Origin: Streptomyces sp. NBC_00576 | GTDB taxonomy: Bacteria > Actinomycetota > Actinomycetes > Streptomycetales > Streptomycetaceae | DNA: 64,000 bases | Direction: 5' to 3' | Assembly: GCF_036345175.1 (NCBI RefSeq) | Contig: NZ_CP107780.1 | Span: 434,001-498,000 of the forward strand | Part shown: positions 1 through 7,004 of the stretch, one piece after another | How positions within the stretch are numbered: the first letter of the stretch is position 1 | Layout of the letters: every line of letters begins with the position of its first letter | Notes under the pieces: model-generated | Told to the model about the DNA's origin: nothing | The model's database searches: none | The model's input: only the letters and a program-made list of their open reading frames with translations | Position numbers and translations under genes: made by a program

Positions 1-153
1 AGAGCTCGGGGCCACCGCCCGAACGCGGCTGAACCCCCTCCCGCTCCACCTGCACCGCTCGCCCACTTGCTCCACCCGCACCGACCACTCGCACCTCCTC
101 AGCCGGACCGCCTCCCGATCCGCCTGTCCGAGCCCGTTCGCGAAAGGCACGTC
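1..153. other. Upstream non-coding stretch at window edge
   Basis: No convincing gene, hairpin or palindromic operator is visible in the first 153 bases. The only element that can be read is the purine-rich GAAAGG about 7 bases before the ATG at 154, which serves as the ribosome binding site of the first gene. A promoter for the following operon must lie here or before the window. Confidence 0.5.
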
Positions 154-1488
154 ATGACGAGAAGAGTTCTCCCCGCGCTGGCGTTCATATGCGCCGCCGC
201 CTTGTCCGCCACCGCCTGCAGTGACCCCACCGCCGGCGACTCCGGTTCGTCCGCCGACTCGGGCGCCAAGCAGACCAAGGTCGACCCGACCGCCCGCCTG
301 GACGGCGTGAAGCTGACCATGTGGACCGCGCAGAACACCCTCAACGCTCCCAAGCAGGTCATCGACGCGTTCGAGAAGGCCACCGGAGCCAAGGTCGAGA
401 CGCAGGCGATTCCCGACCTGTACGAGCAGAACGTGCCGACCAAGCTCGCCTCCGGCGACAAGCCCGACCTGATGTTCTGGCAGCCGTCCATCTCCACGCT
501 GCCCTTCATCCAGCCGAAGCAGAACCTCCTCACCCTCGACGGGGAGGAGTGGGTGTCGAAGCTGGGCGACACCGAGAGGTCGCTCGGCACGATCGACAAC
601 AAGCGGTACGCCGCGATCGTCACCAGCCCCGCCATGCTCGGCGTCTACTACAACAAGGACGTCTTCAAGAAAGCCGGGCTGAGCGAGGCCGACTTCCCCA
701 AGTCGTACGACGAGTTGCTGGCCCTCGGCAAGACCGTCACGGACAAGACCGACGCGGCCGGCTTCTACGAGGCCGGCGGCGACAAGTGGCCGCTGCAGTG
801 GCAGATGCAGGTCCAGCTCACCGACCTCGACAAGCAGTGGTGGGCCGACCTCAACCAGAACAAGGTGAAGTGGACCGACCCGGTCGTCGTCGGCGCCATC
901 AAGAAGTACAAGGAGAAGCTGCTCGACGCCGGGCTCGCGCAGAAGAACTACAAGACCGGCACGTTCACCGGGCAGGCCGACTCACTCTGGAAGGGCGAGT
1001 CGGGCATGGTCCTCAACGTCACCTCGTTCCAGAGCCAGTTGCAGGCCAAGTACTCCACAGCCGAGATCGACAAGAAGATCGGCTGGTTCCCGGTCGCCAA
1101 CTCCTCCGCCACCGGCCTGTACTCGCCCGACCAGACCAACGGCGTCGTCGCCTTCAAGACCGGTGACGAGAAGCGGCAGAACGCCTCCCGTCAGTTCCTG
1201 GCCTTCTGGCTCGGCCCGGACTACGCCGACTACATCAAGGCGATGAAGATCCCGTCCGTGGAGCCGTCCGTCCCGACCCCCGCCGGCCTTCCCGAGGCGT
1301 CGATGGCCCAGGTCAAAGCGCTGCCCACGGCCATCGGTGTCTTCCAGGCCAAGGCGATCGTCGCGCCCGACACCCACCTGTACCTCGCCGACATGCTCTA
1401 CGGCAAGAAGAGTCCCCAGCAGGTCGCGCAGGCAATCCAGGACCAGTTCGCACAGGTGGCCAAGGCCCAGGCCGCGCCCGGCTTCTAG
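154..1488 (+). CDS. Sugar ABC transporter substrate-binding lipoprotein (CUT1)
   Basis: This 444-residue protein is an extracellular solute-binding lipoprotein of the CUT1 carbohydrate importer class. It opens with a twin Arg, a hydrophobic stretch and a lipobox ATAC with the lipidated Cys at residue 22, followed by a Ser/Gly/Asp-rich linker. The body has the usual features of family 1 binding proteins (KLTMWTAQ near the N-terminus, DLMFWQPS, GVYYNKDVFKKAGL). An upstream in-frame ATG at 67 was passed over because the ATG at 154 has a GAAAGG ribosome site and puts the signal peptide at the N-terminus. Two permeases and a secreted glycosidase follow, so the ligand is probably an oligosaccharide made by that enzyme. 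No ATPase is encoded nearby. Confidence 0.9.
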   Translation: MTRRVLPALAFICAAALSATACSDPTAGDSGSSADSGAKQTKVDPTARLDGVKLTMWTAQNTLNAPKQVIDAFEKATGAKVETQAIPDLYEQNVPTKLASGDKPDLMFWQPSISTLPFIQPKQNLLTLDGEEWVSKLGDTERSLGTIDNKRYAAIVTSPAMLGVYYNKDVFKKAGLSEADFPKSYDELLALGKTVTDKTDAAGFYEAGGDKWPLQWQMQVQLTDLDKQWWADLNQNKVKWTDPVVVGAIKKYKEKLLDAGLAQKNYKTGTFTGQADSLWKGESGMVLNVTSFQSQLQAKYSTAEIDKKIGWFPVANSSATGLYSPDQTNGVVAFKTGDEKRQNASRQFLAFWLGPDYADYIKAMKIPSVEPSVPTPAGLPEASMAQVKALPTAIGVFQAKAIVAPDTHLYLADMLYGKKSPQQVAQAIQDQFAQVAKAQAAPGF

Positions 1489-1562
1489 ACCGGCTTCTAG
1501 ACCGGCTTCTAGACCGGCCTCTGGATCAGTTTCTCGATCGGCCTCTAGATCGGCTTCTGGAT
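1479..1562 (+). repeat. Seven 12-bp tandem repeats carrying duplicated stop codons
   Basis: Seven head-to-tail 12-bp units with consensus CGGCTTCTAGAC run from the last codons of the binding-protein gene into the gap before the permease. Units 1 to 3 are identical, and units 4 to 7 diverge by 2 to 5 bases. Because the unit is a multiple of three, the TAG stop of the upstream gene is repeated in the same frame at 1486, 1498, 1510 and 1546. The array probably arose by slippage or duplication at the gene end and lengthens the spacer between the two cistrons. Confidence 0.9.
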
Positions 1563-1591
1563 CGACCGACCCGACCGGCAAGGATTTTCCG

Positions 1592-2521
1592 ATGGCGGAC
1601 ACGGCCATACGCACGCGCACGCAGAAACCGGCGCCCGCCAAGGGCCGGGCGGGAAAGGTGGGACGGCTGCCCCGCGCCGCCGTCCATCACCCCTGGTGGT
1701 TCGCCCTCCCCGCGATCGTCGTCTTCGCGGCGTTCTTCCTGGTGCCGAACCTGCTCAACTTCTACTACCCGTTCACCAACTGGTCCTCGTACCACCCGGA
1801 CATCGCCTTCACCGGCCTCGACAACTTCACGACCATCGCCCACGACGGCTCACTGCTGCGGGCGATCCGCACGACCCTGCTCTACGCCCTGCTGGCGGCG
1901 GTCTTCCAGAACGGCTTCGGGCTGGGGCTGGCGCTGTTGCTGGAGGCGGACAGCCGGTTCAACCGGTTCTTCCGCGCCGTCTTCTTCCTGCCCGTGCTCA
2001 TCTCCGCGCTCGCCACCGGCTATGTCTTCCAGTCCCTGTTCAACCAGGACGGCGCCGTCAACGGCCTGCTCGGTACGGACATCCCGTGGCTCGGCTCGAC
2101 GAGCTGGACGCTGATCCTGGTCACCGTCATCCACGGCTGGAAGTGGATGGGCCTGTCCATGCTGATCTATCTCGCCGGCCTCAAAGGCATCCCCGGCGAG
2201 ATGCTGGAGGCCGCGAAGTGCGACGGCGCCGGGCCGTGGCGGACCTTCTGGTCGGTGCGCTGGCCGATGCTGGCGCCCGCCCTCACCTTCAACGTCACCA
2301 CGGCGCTGATCGGCTCGATGAACACCTTCGACATCGTGCAGGCCACGACGGGCGGCGGGCCCGCGGGCTCCACGGAGGTCTTCAACATCTACATGTTCCG
2401 GATCTTCGGACAGGGCCTGTACGCCCAGGCCTCCGCGATGAGCCTCGTCCTCTTCCTGGTCGTGGTCGCCGTCGCGATCCCCCTCGTCATCGGACTGCGC
2501 CGAAGGGAGCAACTGCTTTGA
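1592..2521 (+). CDS. Sugar ABC transporter permease (MalF-like)
   Basis: This 309-residue inner-membrane permease belongs to the CUT1 class. After a basic cytoplasmic N-terminus it has six predicted membrane segments, beginning with the hydrophobic stretch after HHPWWFALP, and the cytoplasmic EAA loop (EAAKCDGAGPW) that contacts the ATPase. The ATG at 1592 follows AAGGA at 1579-1583, whereas the open frame further upstream only reads through the 12-bp repeat array. It lies 103 bases after the binding-protein gene and overlaps the next permease by four bases (TTGA). It would pair with that second permease to form the channel. Confidence 0.9.
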   Translation: MADTAIRTRTQKPAPAKGRAGKVGRLPRAAVHHPWWFALPAIVVFAAFFLVPNLLNFYYPFTNWSSYHPDIAFTGLDNFTTIAHDGSLLRAIRTTLLYALLAAVFQNGFGLGLALLLEADSRFNRFFRAVFFLPVLISALATGYVFQSLFNQDGAVNGLLGTDIPWLGSTSWTLILVTVIHGWKWMGLSMLIYLAGLKGIPGEMLEAAKCDGAGPWRTFWSVRWPMLAPALTFNVTTALIGSMNTFDIVQATTGGGPAGSTEVFNIYMFRIFGQGLYAQASAMSLVLFLVVVAVAIPLVIGLRRREQLL

Positions 2522-3390
2522 GTACCGCCGCACATCCCGCGTCCGCCGTAAATCGCGTGTCCGCCGTGAACCCCGTCTGGCGGTACGGCCGTCCGGCGCT
2601 CGTCCTGCTGCTCGCCGGGCTCGCCGTCGGCGTCCCGCTGTGGCTGGTCGCCGTCACCTCCGCCAAGCCGCAGGCCGAGGCGATCACCCCGAACCTGGAC
2701 CTGCCGCGGCACTGGCAGCCGGGCAGCAACTACGAAGAGGCCGTCAACCAGGGCGAGATGCTGCACGGCTTCCTCAACTCCCTGCTCGTCGTGGTGCCTT
2801 CGGTCGCTCTCGTCCTCATCCTGGGGGCCGGCGCCGCCTGGGTCTTCGCGCGCCGCAAGTCGAAGCTGGTCTCGGCGGCGTACGCGCTCTGCATCAGCGG
2901 ACTGCTGTTGCCGCCGGCCGTCATCACCATCGTCATGGAGCTCCGGCAGCTGGGGCTCGCGGGCACCCGGCCCGGGATGATCGCCGTCTACACCGGGATG
3001 TACCTGTCCACGTCGATCTTCTTCATGACCGGCTTCATCCGGGCCATCCCGGTGGAGCTGGAGGAGGCCGCGCGGATGGACGGCGCGTCGCCGCTGCGGA
3101 TCTTCCGGCAGATCATTCTGCCGCTGCTCAGGCCGGTCATCGCCACCGCGACGATCATGGTGATGCTCTACGCCTGGAGTGACATCTTCTACGCCTTCTT
3201 CGTCCTCGGCGGCGGAGACAAGGCGACCCTGCCGCTCAACCTCTACAAGGTCGCCAGCGCCCAGCTCTACCTCAACAACTGGCATCTCGTCTTCGCGTAC
3301 GTCGTGGTGATGAGCCTGCCCATGGTCGCCATCTTCCTGGTGGCCCAGCGAAAGATCGTGTCCGGAATCACCAGTGGAGCCGTCAAATGA
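2518..3390 (+). CDS. Sugar ABC transporter permease (MalG-like)
   Basis: This 290-residue second permease of the CUT1 importer has the MalG-type features of an N-terminal segment near VPLWLVAVTSAKP, six membrane helices and an EAA loop (EAARMDGASPLRIF). The chosen start is TTG at 2518, overlapping the previous stop as TTGA, with GGGAG at 2506-2510 as the ribosome site. GTG at 2560 is a later alternative. The stop overlaps the ATG of the glycosidase (ATGA at 3387), so the transporter and the enzyme are translationally coupled. This strongly links transport to the product of that enzyme. Confidence 0.88.
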   Translation: MSTAAHPASAVNRVSAVNPVWRYGRPALVLLLAGLAVGVPLWLVAVTSAKPQAEAITPNLDLPRHWQPGSNYEEAVNQGEMLHGFLNSLLVVVPSVALVLILGAGAAWVFARRKSKLVSAAYALCISGLLLPPAVITIVMELRQLGLAGTRPGMIAVYTGMYLSTSIFFMTGFIRAIPVELEEAARMDGASPLRIFRQIILPLLRPVIATATIMVMLYAWSDIFYAFFVLGGGDKATLPLNLYKVASAQLYLNNWHLVFAYVVVMSLPMVAIFLVAQRKIVSGITSGAVK

Positions 3391-5966
3391 CCTTCAGGTC
3401 CCTCAGCGTGAGCACCCCCACCCCCACCCCCACACGAGCCCGCACGAGATCACGTACCGCAACTGTCCTTGCCACAGCCGTACTTGGAGCAGCCGCCATG
3501 GCAGGCACCCTCCCCGCCGCGGGGCCCGCGGCCGCCGCCGACCCACAGCGCGTCACCGTCGACCTCGCCGCGTCCGAGGGCCCGGTGACGCTCGGCGCCA
3601 ACGGCACCCTGTACGGGCTCAGCGACGACGGCGTGCCCAGCGACGCCATGCTGGCCCCCTTGAAGATCACCAGCATCTCGCAGAAGCCGGAGGGCGGCGC
3701 CCAGCATCCCAACGGGGACGCGCTCACCGTCTCCAAGTCGTTCTTCCGCAACGGTGGCGGCGAGATCAACGTGATGATGCAGGACATCTACGCGAAGTGG
3801 CCGTACGAGGATCTCGGCATCGAGGACTACCTCCCCAAGGTCGACAAGATCGTCAAGGAGGTCGCCGCCGACCCGAACAGCGAGCACTTCGTCTACATCC
3901 CCTTCAACGAGCCCGATCAGATCTGGTACAACCTGGGCACCTCCAACCAGGCTCAGTACGAGGTCAACCGCGACCGGTTCCTCAAGGACTGGAAGACGGT
4001 GTACCAGCGCATCCGCGCGATCGACCCGGACGCCAGGATCGCCGGCCCGAACGAGTCCGGTTACCACCCGCGTCTGCTGACCGACTTCCTCGCCTTCGCC
4101 AAGCGGGAGAACGTCCTGCCCCAGGTGATGACCTGGCACGAGTTGGACTCCAGCTCGCTGAAGAACTTCCAGGGAAACTACGACAATTACCGATCGATCG
4201 AACGCCAACTCGGCATAGCACCTCTGAAGATCAACATCGATGAGTACGCCAACCGCCGCGACCTGTCCGTTCCTGGCCAACTCGCCCAGTGGGTCTCGAT
4301 GTTCGAGCGGAACAAGGTGTACGCCAACCAGGCGTACTGGGACGCGGCCGGCAACCTCGACGGCAATGTCGTGCGCAGCAACATCCCCAACGGCGGCTGG
4401 TGGTTCTTCCGTTGGTACGCGGGACTGACCGGCAACACGGTCCAGGTGACCCCGCCGCAGGCCAACACCATCGACACCCTTCAGGGTCTGGCCTCCTACG
4501 ACAAGAAGCGCCGCCAGGCGCAGGTCCTGCTCGGCGGCTCGGCCGGTGACGCCGACGTCGTCGTACAGAACGTCTCCCGGTCCGCCTTCGGCCGCACGGT
4601 CACCGCGACCGTCGCCGAGGCCGCCTGGTCCGGCTACGAGGGACAGCACGCGACGCCCCGCGTCCTCGCCCGTACGAAGGTGAAGGTCGCGGCCGACGGC
4701 ACGGTGACCGTCCCGCTGCGCGGCCTGCACAAGATGTCCGCGTACCGGATCGTCCTCACCCCCGGCGGCTCCGGCACCCCGTCCGCCGTGTCCGTCCCCT
4801 GGTCGGCGTCGTACGAGGCCGAGGACGCGGCCATCACCGACGGCCAGGTCTACACCCAGGGCACGGTCAGCAACGCCAACGGCTACGCGGCCTCCGGGAC
4901 GAAGGACGTCGGCTCGCTGAACCAGGCCACCAGCAAGGTCGACTTCACGGTGGACGTGCCCGCGGCCGGGACCTACGACCTGGCGATCCTGTACGGCAAC
5001 CAGTCCGGGACGCCGGCCACGCAGAAGCTCTCGATCGACGGCCAGGCCCCGCTCACGGTCTCCTATCCCTCGACCGAGAACTGGACCTACCGCGCCAAGA
5101 AAGACGTCACCGTCGACCTCCCGGCCGGGAAGCACGTGCTGACGCTGGCCAAGGGCGACACCGAGGTCACCCTCGACCGCATCGACCTGACCGCCCGCAC
5201 GAGCGCCGTCCCCTCGGCGTCGTACGAGGCCACGCTCGCCGACATCAGCGGCCGGCCGTCCTACGACTACTCCTCGTCCGCCGGGGTCGGCACGGGCTCC
5301 CTCGTCCTGCGCTCCGGCGACAAGGCGGTCTTCGACGCCTACGCACCGCGCGACGGCTACTACTCGGTGGTGTCGCGAGCTTCGGCGCCGGTGCGGCTGG
5401 AGTTGCACGGCCAGAAGGTGACGGCGGTGCCCGGCAAGGCCCTGCGTCTGTACCTGGTCGCGGGCAACAACCGCGTCGCGATGACGGCCAAGGGCGCCTC
5501 GGTCCGCTCCCTCGACGTCTCGGGCAACGGCTCGACCGCCGGCACCCTCTCCTACGAGGGCGCCTCGGCCACCCTCTCGGGCGGCGCCAAGCTCGTCGAC
5601 TCCGCCTACGCCTCCGCCGGTTCCTACATCGGCTGGCTCGGCAACAGCGCCGCCAGCACCGCCGAGTTCACGGTGGACGCGCCCAAGTCGGGCCGCTACA
5701 TGCTGGTCGTCAGCTACGCACACAACGAGCGGCGCGACAACGGCCACTCCTACAACACCGACATCATGTCCCGTACGGCGGACCTCACGGTGGGGACGGC
5801 CGCCCCCCGGAAGCTCACCTTCAAGAACACCTGGGGCTGGGACGACTACTGGACGCTGGGCGTCCCCGTCGACCTCAAGGCGGGCTCCAACAAGGTGACG
5901 TTCGGGAACGCCAGCACGTGGGCCCCGAACATCGACCGGATCGAACTGGGCCGGGTCATCGGCTAG
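3387..5966 (+). CDS. Secreted clan-A glycosidase with CBM35-like modules
   Basis: This 859-residue exported enzyme has a long signal peptide (about residues 1-51), then a TIM-barrel catalytic region (about 52-400) of clan GH-A appearance. The putative acid/base is Glu175 in PFNEPDQ and the putative nucleophile is Glu286 in NIDEYAN, with a conserved TWHEL strand between them. Two CBM35-like beta-sandwiches follow (about 475-602 and 720-859, each starting SYE), with a further small beta domain between them. The catalytic part is clearly homologous to that of the 1220-residue protein at 33630-37292. It recalls GH39-type barrels, but I cannot assign the family or substrate. It is coupled to the CUT1 transporter and ends at a strong terminator. 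Confidence 0.8.
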   Translation: MTFRSLSVSTPTPTPTRARTRSRTATVLATAVLGAAAMAGTLPAAGPAAAADPQRVTVDLAASEGPVTLGANGTLYGLSDDGVPSDAMLAPLKITSISQKPEGGAQHPNGDALTVSKSFFRNGGGEINVMMQDIYAKWPYEDLGIEDYLPKVDKIVKEVAADPNSEHFVYIPFNEPDQIWYNLGTSNQAQYEVNRDRFLKDWKTVYQRIRAIDPDARIAGPNESGYHPRLLTDFLAFAKRENVLPQVMTWHELDSSSLKNFQGNYDNYRSIERQLGIAPLKINIDEYANRRDLSVPGQLAQWVSMFERNKVYANQAYWDAAGNLDGNVVRSNIPNGGWWFFRWYAGLTGNTVQVTPPQANTIDTLQGLASYDKKRRQAQVLLGGSAGDADVVVQNVSRSAFGRTVTATVAEAAWSGYEGQHATPRVLARTKVKVAADGTVTVPLRGLHKMSAYRIVLTPGGSGTPSAVSVPWSASYEAEDAAITDGQVYTQGTVSNANGYAASGTKDVGSLNQATSKVDFTVDVPAAGTYDLAILYGNQSGTPATQKLSIDGQAPLTVSYPSTENWTYRAKKDVTVDLPAGKHVLTLAKGDTEVTLDRIDLTARTSAVPSASYEATLADISGRPSYDYSSSAGVGTGSLVLRSGDKAVFDAYAPRDGYYSVVSRASAPVRLELHGQKVTAVPGKALRLYLVAGNNRVAMTAKGASVRSLDVSGNGSTAGTLSYEGASATLSGGAKLVDSAYASAGSYIGWLGNSAASTAEFTVDAPKSGRYMLVVSYAHNERRDNGHSYNTDIMSRTADLTVGTAAPRKLTFKNTWGWDDYWTLGVPVDLKAGSNKVTFGNASTWAPNIDRIELGRVIG

Positions 5967-5986
5967 TCGACCCACTCCGGCACCGG

Positions 5987-6020
5987 GCCGGGCCGGATCT
6001 CGGCGGAGATCCGGCCCGGC
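5987..6020 (+). terminator. Strong intrinsic terminator hairpin
   Basis: A perfect 15-bp inverted repeat (5987-6001 with 6006-6020) with a GGCG loop, followed by TTC, lies 20 bases after the glycosidase stop. There is no U-run, as is usual in Streptomyces. It closes the transporter-glycosidase operon and may also act on the convergent GH32 remnant. Confidence 0.85.
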
Positions 6021-6051
6021 TTCATGGCGGGCGGTCGGAAACCGGGCTCTA

Positions 6052-6627
6052 CTACAGATGTGGTTGCTGATGGATTCGGCCAGGGTCAAGGTCCCACGCC
6101 TCGACGGTGAAGTCGCCGGCGCCTGAGCCTGTGCCGTGAGCCTGGAGCCGCCAGGGTCTGTCGCCGACCGGGTAGAACCTGAGGGTGAGGACCTGCCCGG
6201 TGGCGAGGTATATCTCGGCGATCGAACGGTCCACGACGACACGGAGTTCGACCGGTGTGCCGGGCTCCTTCGCGGCAGGGCAGGCGAGGCTGTACGCGCC
6301 TGTCCGTGCCCGTACGTCCAGTGAGGCGTGGCCGCGGTCGACGGTGAGCCGGCCGGCGGTGGGGTCGAGACTGACGTCGAGGTACTCGGTGTCGTCCGCG
6401 GAGGTGACCAGACGCAGGCCGGTCGTCCCCGTGGGGTCGGGGATCAGGGTGGCGGTCAGGTCGAAGGTGCGGCTGACCTGCCCCGGTTCGACCGGGTCGG
6501 GCCCGGCGATGCGTCTCCGGCGGCTGGCGCCATGTCCTTGATCCCGATCCGCCCGCCCATGAGGTGCCCAATCGTTTTGGCAAGTGAGTGCGGGATACGA
6601 CTGCGCCCCGGTGGGGACCCATGTCAA
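6052..6627 (-). pseudogene. GH32 fructosidase remnant, C-terminal domain only
   Basis: Only the C-terminal beta-sandwich of a GH32 enzyme is left. From about 6500 down to the TAG at 6052 the frame reads typical GH32C sequence (SRTFDLTATLIPDP, YLDVSLDPTAGRLTVDR, VVVDRSIAEIYLATG). The part before it (6500-6627) is Arg/Gly-rich and unlike any GH32 sequence, and the catalytic five-bladed propeller with NDPNG, RDP and EC motifs is missing. The intact GH32 gene lies 1 kb away on the same strand, so this is probably the leftover of a second fructosidase after deletion. A stand-alone expressed domain cannot be excluded. Confidence 0.75.
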
Positions 6628-6634
6628 CGGCTCG

Positions 6635-6943
6635 CTACGAATTCGTGGCCAGCGGGTTCAGGAACGTCAGCACGGAGGCGTCCTCTTCGATCAGCGGAAC
6701 GAGGGCGGCGTTGAAAGGGCCGCCGTACGGGGCGTTCAGGTGCGCCTGGAAGGCGTCCTCGTCCCGGTACACCTCGAAGATCCAGAAGGCGCGTGGGGCG
6801 GTTGCCTTGGTGTAGACGTCGAAGGCGATGTTGCCTTCCTCCTCGCGCACCTTCAAGGCGTAGTCCCCGATCATGCGGGCTACCTCGTCCTGCGTTCCCT
6901 CGCGGGCGGTGAACTCGGCGAGCAGGGTCTTCTTCATGGTCAT
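6635..6943 (-). CDS. Antibiotic biosynthesis monooxygenase (ABM) domain protein
   Basis: This 102-residue single-domain protein is of the ABM/YgiN dimeric ferredoxin-like fold. It shows the characteristic pattern of an N-terminal strand (KKTLLAEFTAREG), a helix (EVARMIGDYALKVREEEGN), and FWIFEVYRDEDAFQAHL before the C-terminal helix. Members act as small cofactor-free oxygenases or quinol monooxygenases, and many are of unknown substrate. The start is preceded by AAGGA on the minus strand, and a second ATG two codons later is possible. It sits between the GH32 remnant and the intact GH32 gene, and its link to fructan use is unclear. Confidence 0.85.
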   Translation of the reverse strand: MTMKKTLLAEFTAREGTQDEVARMIGDYALKVREEEGNIAFDVYTKATAPRAFWIFEVYRDEDAFQAHLNAPYGGPFNAALVPLIEEDASVLTFLNPLATNS

Positions 6944-7004
6944 GTGTCCTTGTCGGTCGGGGGCATCAGAGGTGGTCGTCGGATTTGGTCGTACGCTCTG
7001 GGCG

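Noticed and set aside
1479..1562. CRISPR-like array
   Set aside because: Units are contiguous 12-mers without spacers, so this is a simple tandem repeat.
3450..6242. Long minus-strand open frame opposite the first glycosidase
   Set aside because: It is the antisense shadow of a high-GC gene; its translation is rich in Gly, Arg and Val without domain features, while the plus strand has a signal peptide and catalytic motifs.
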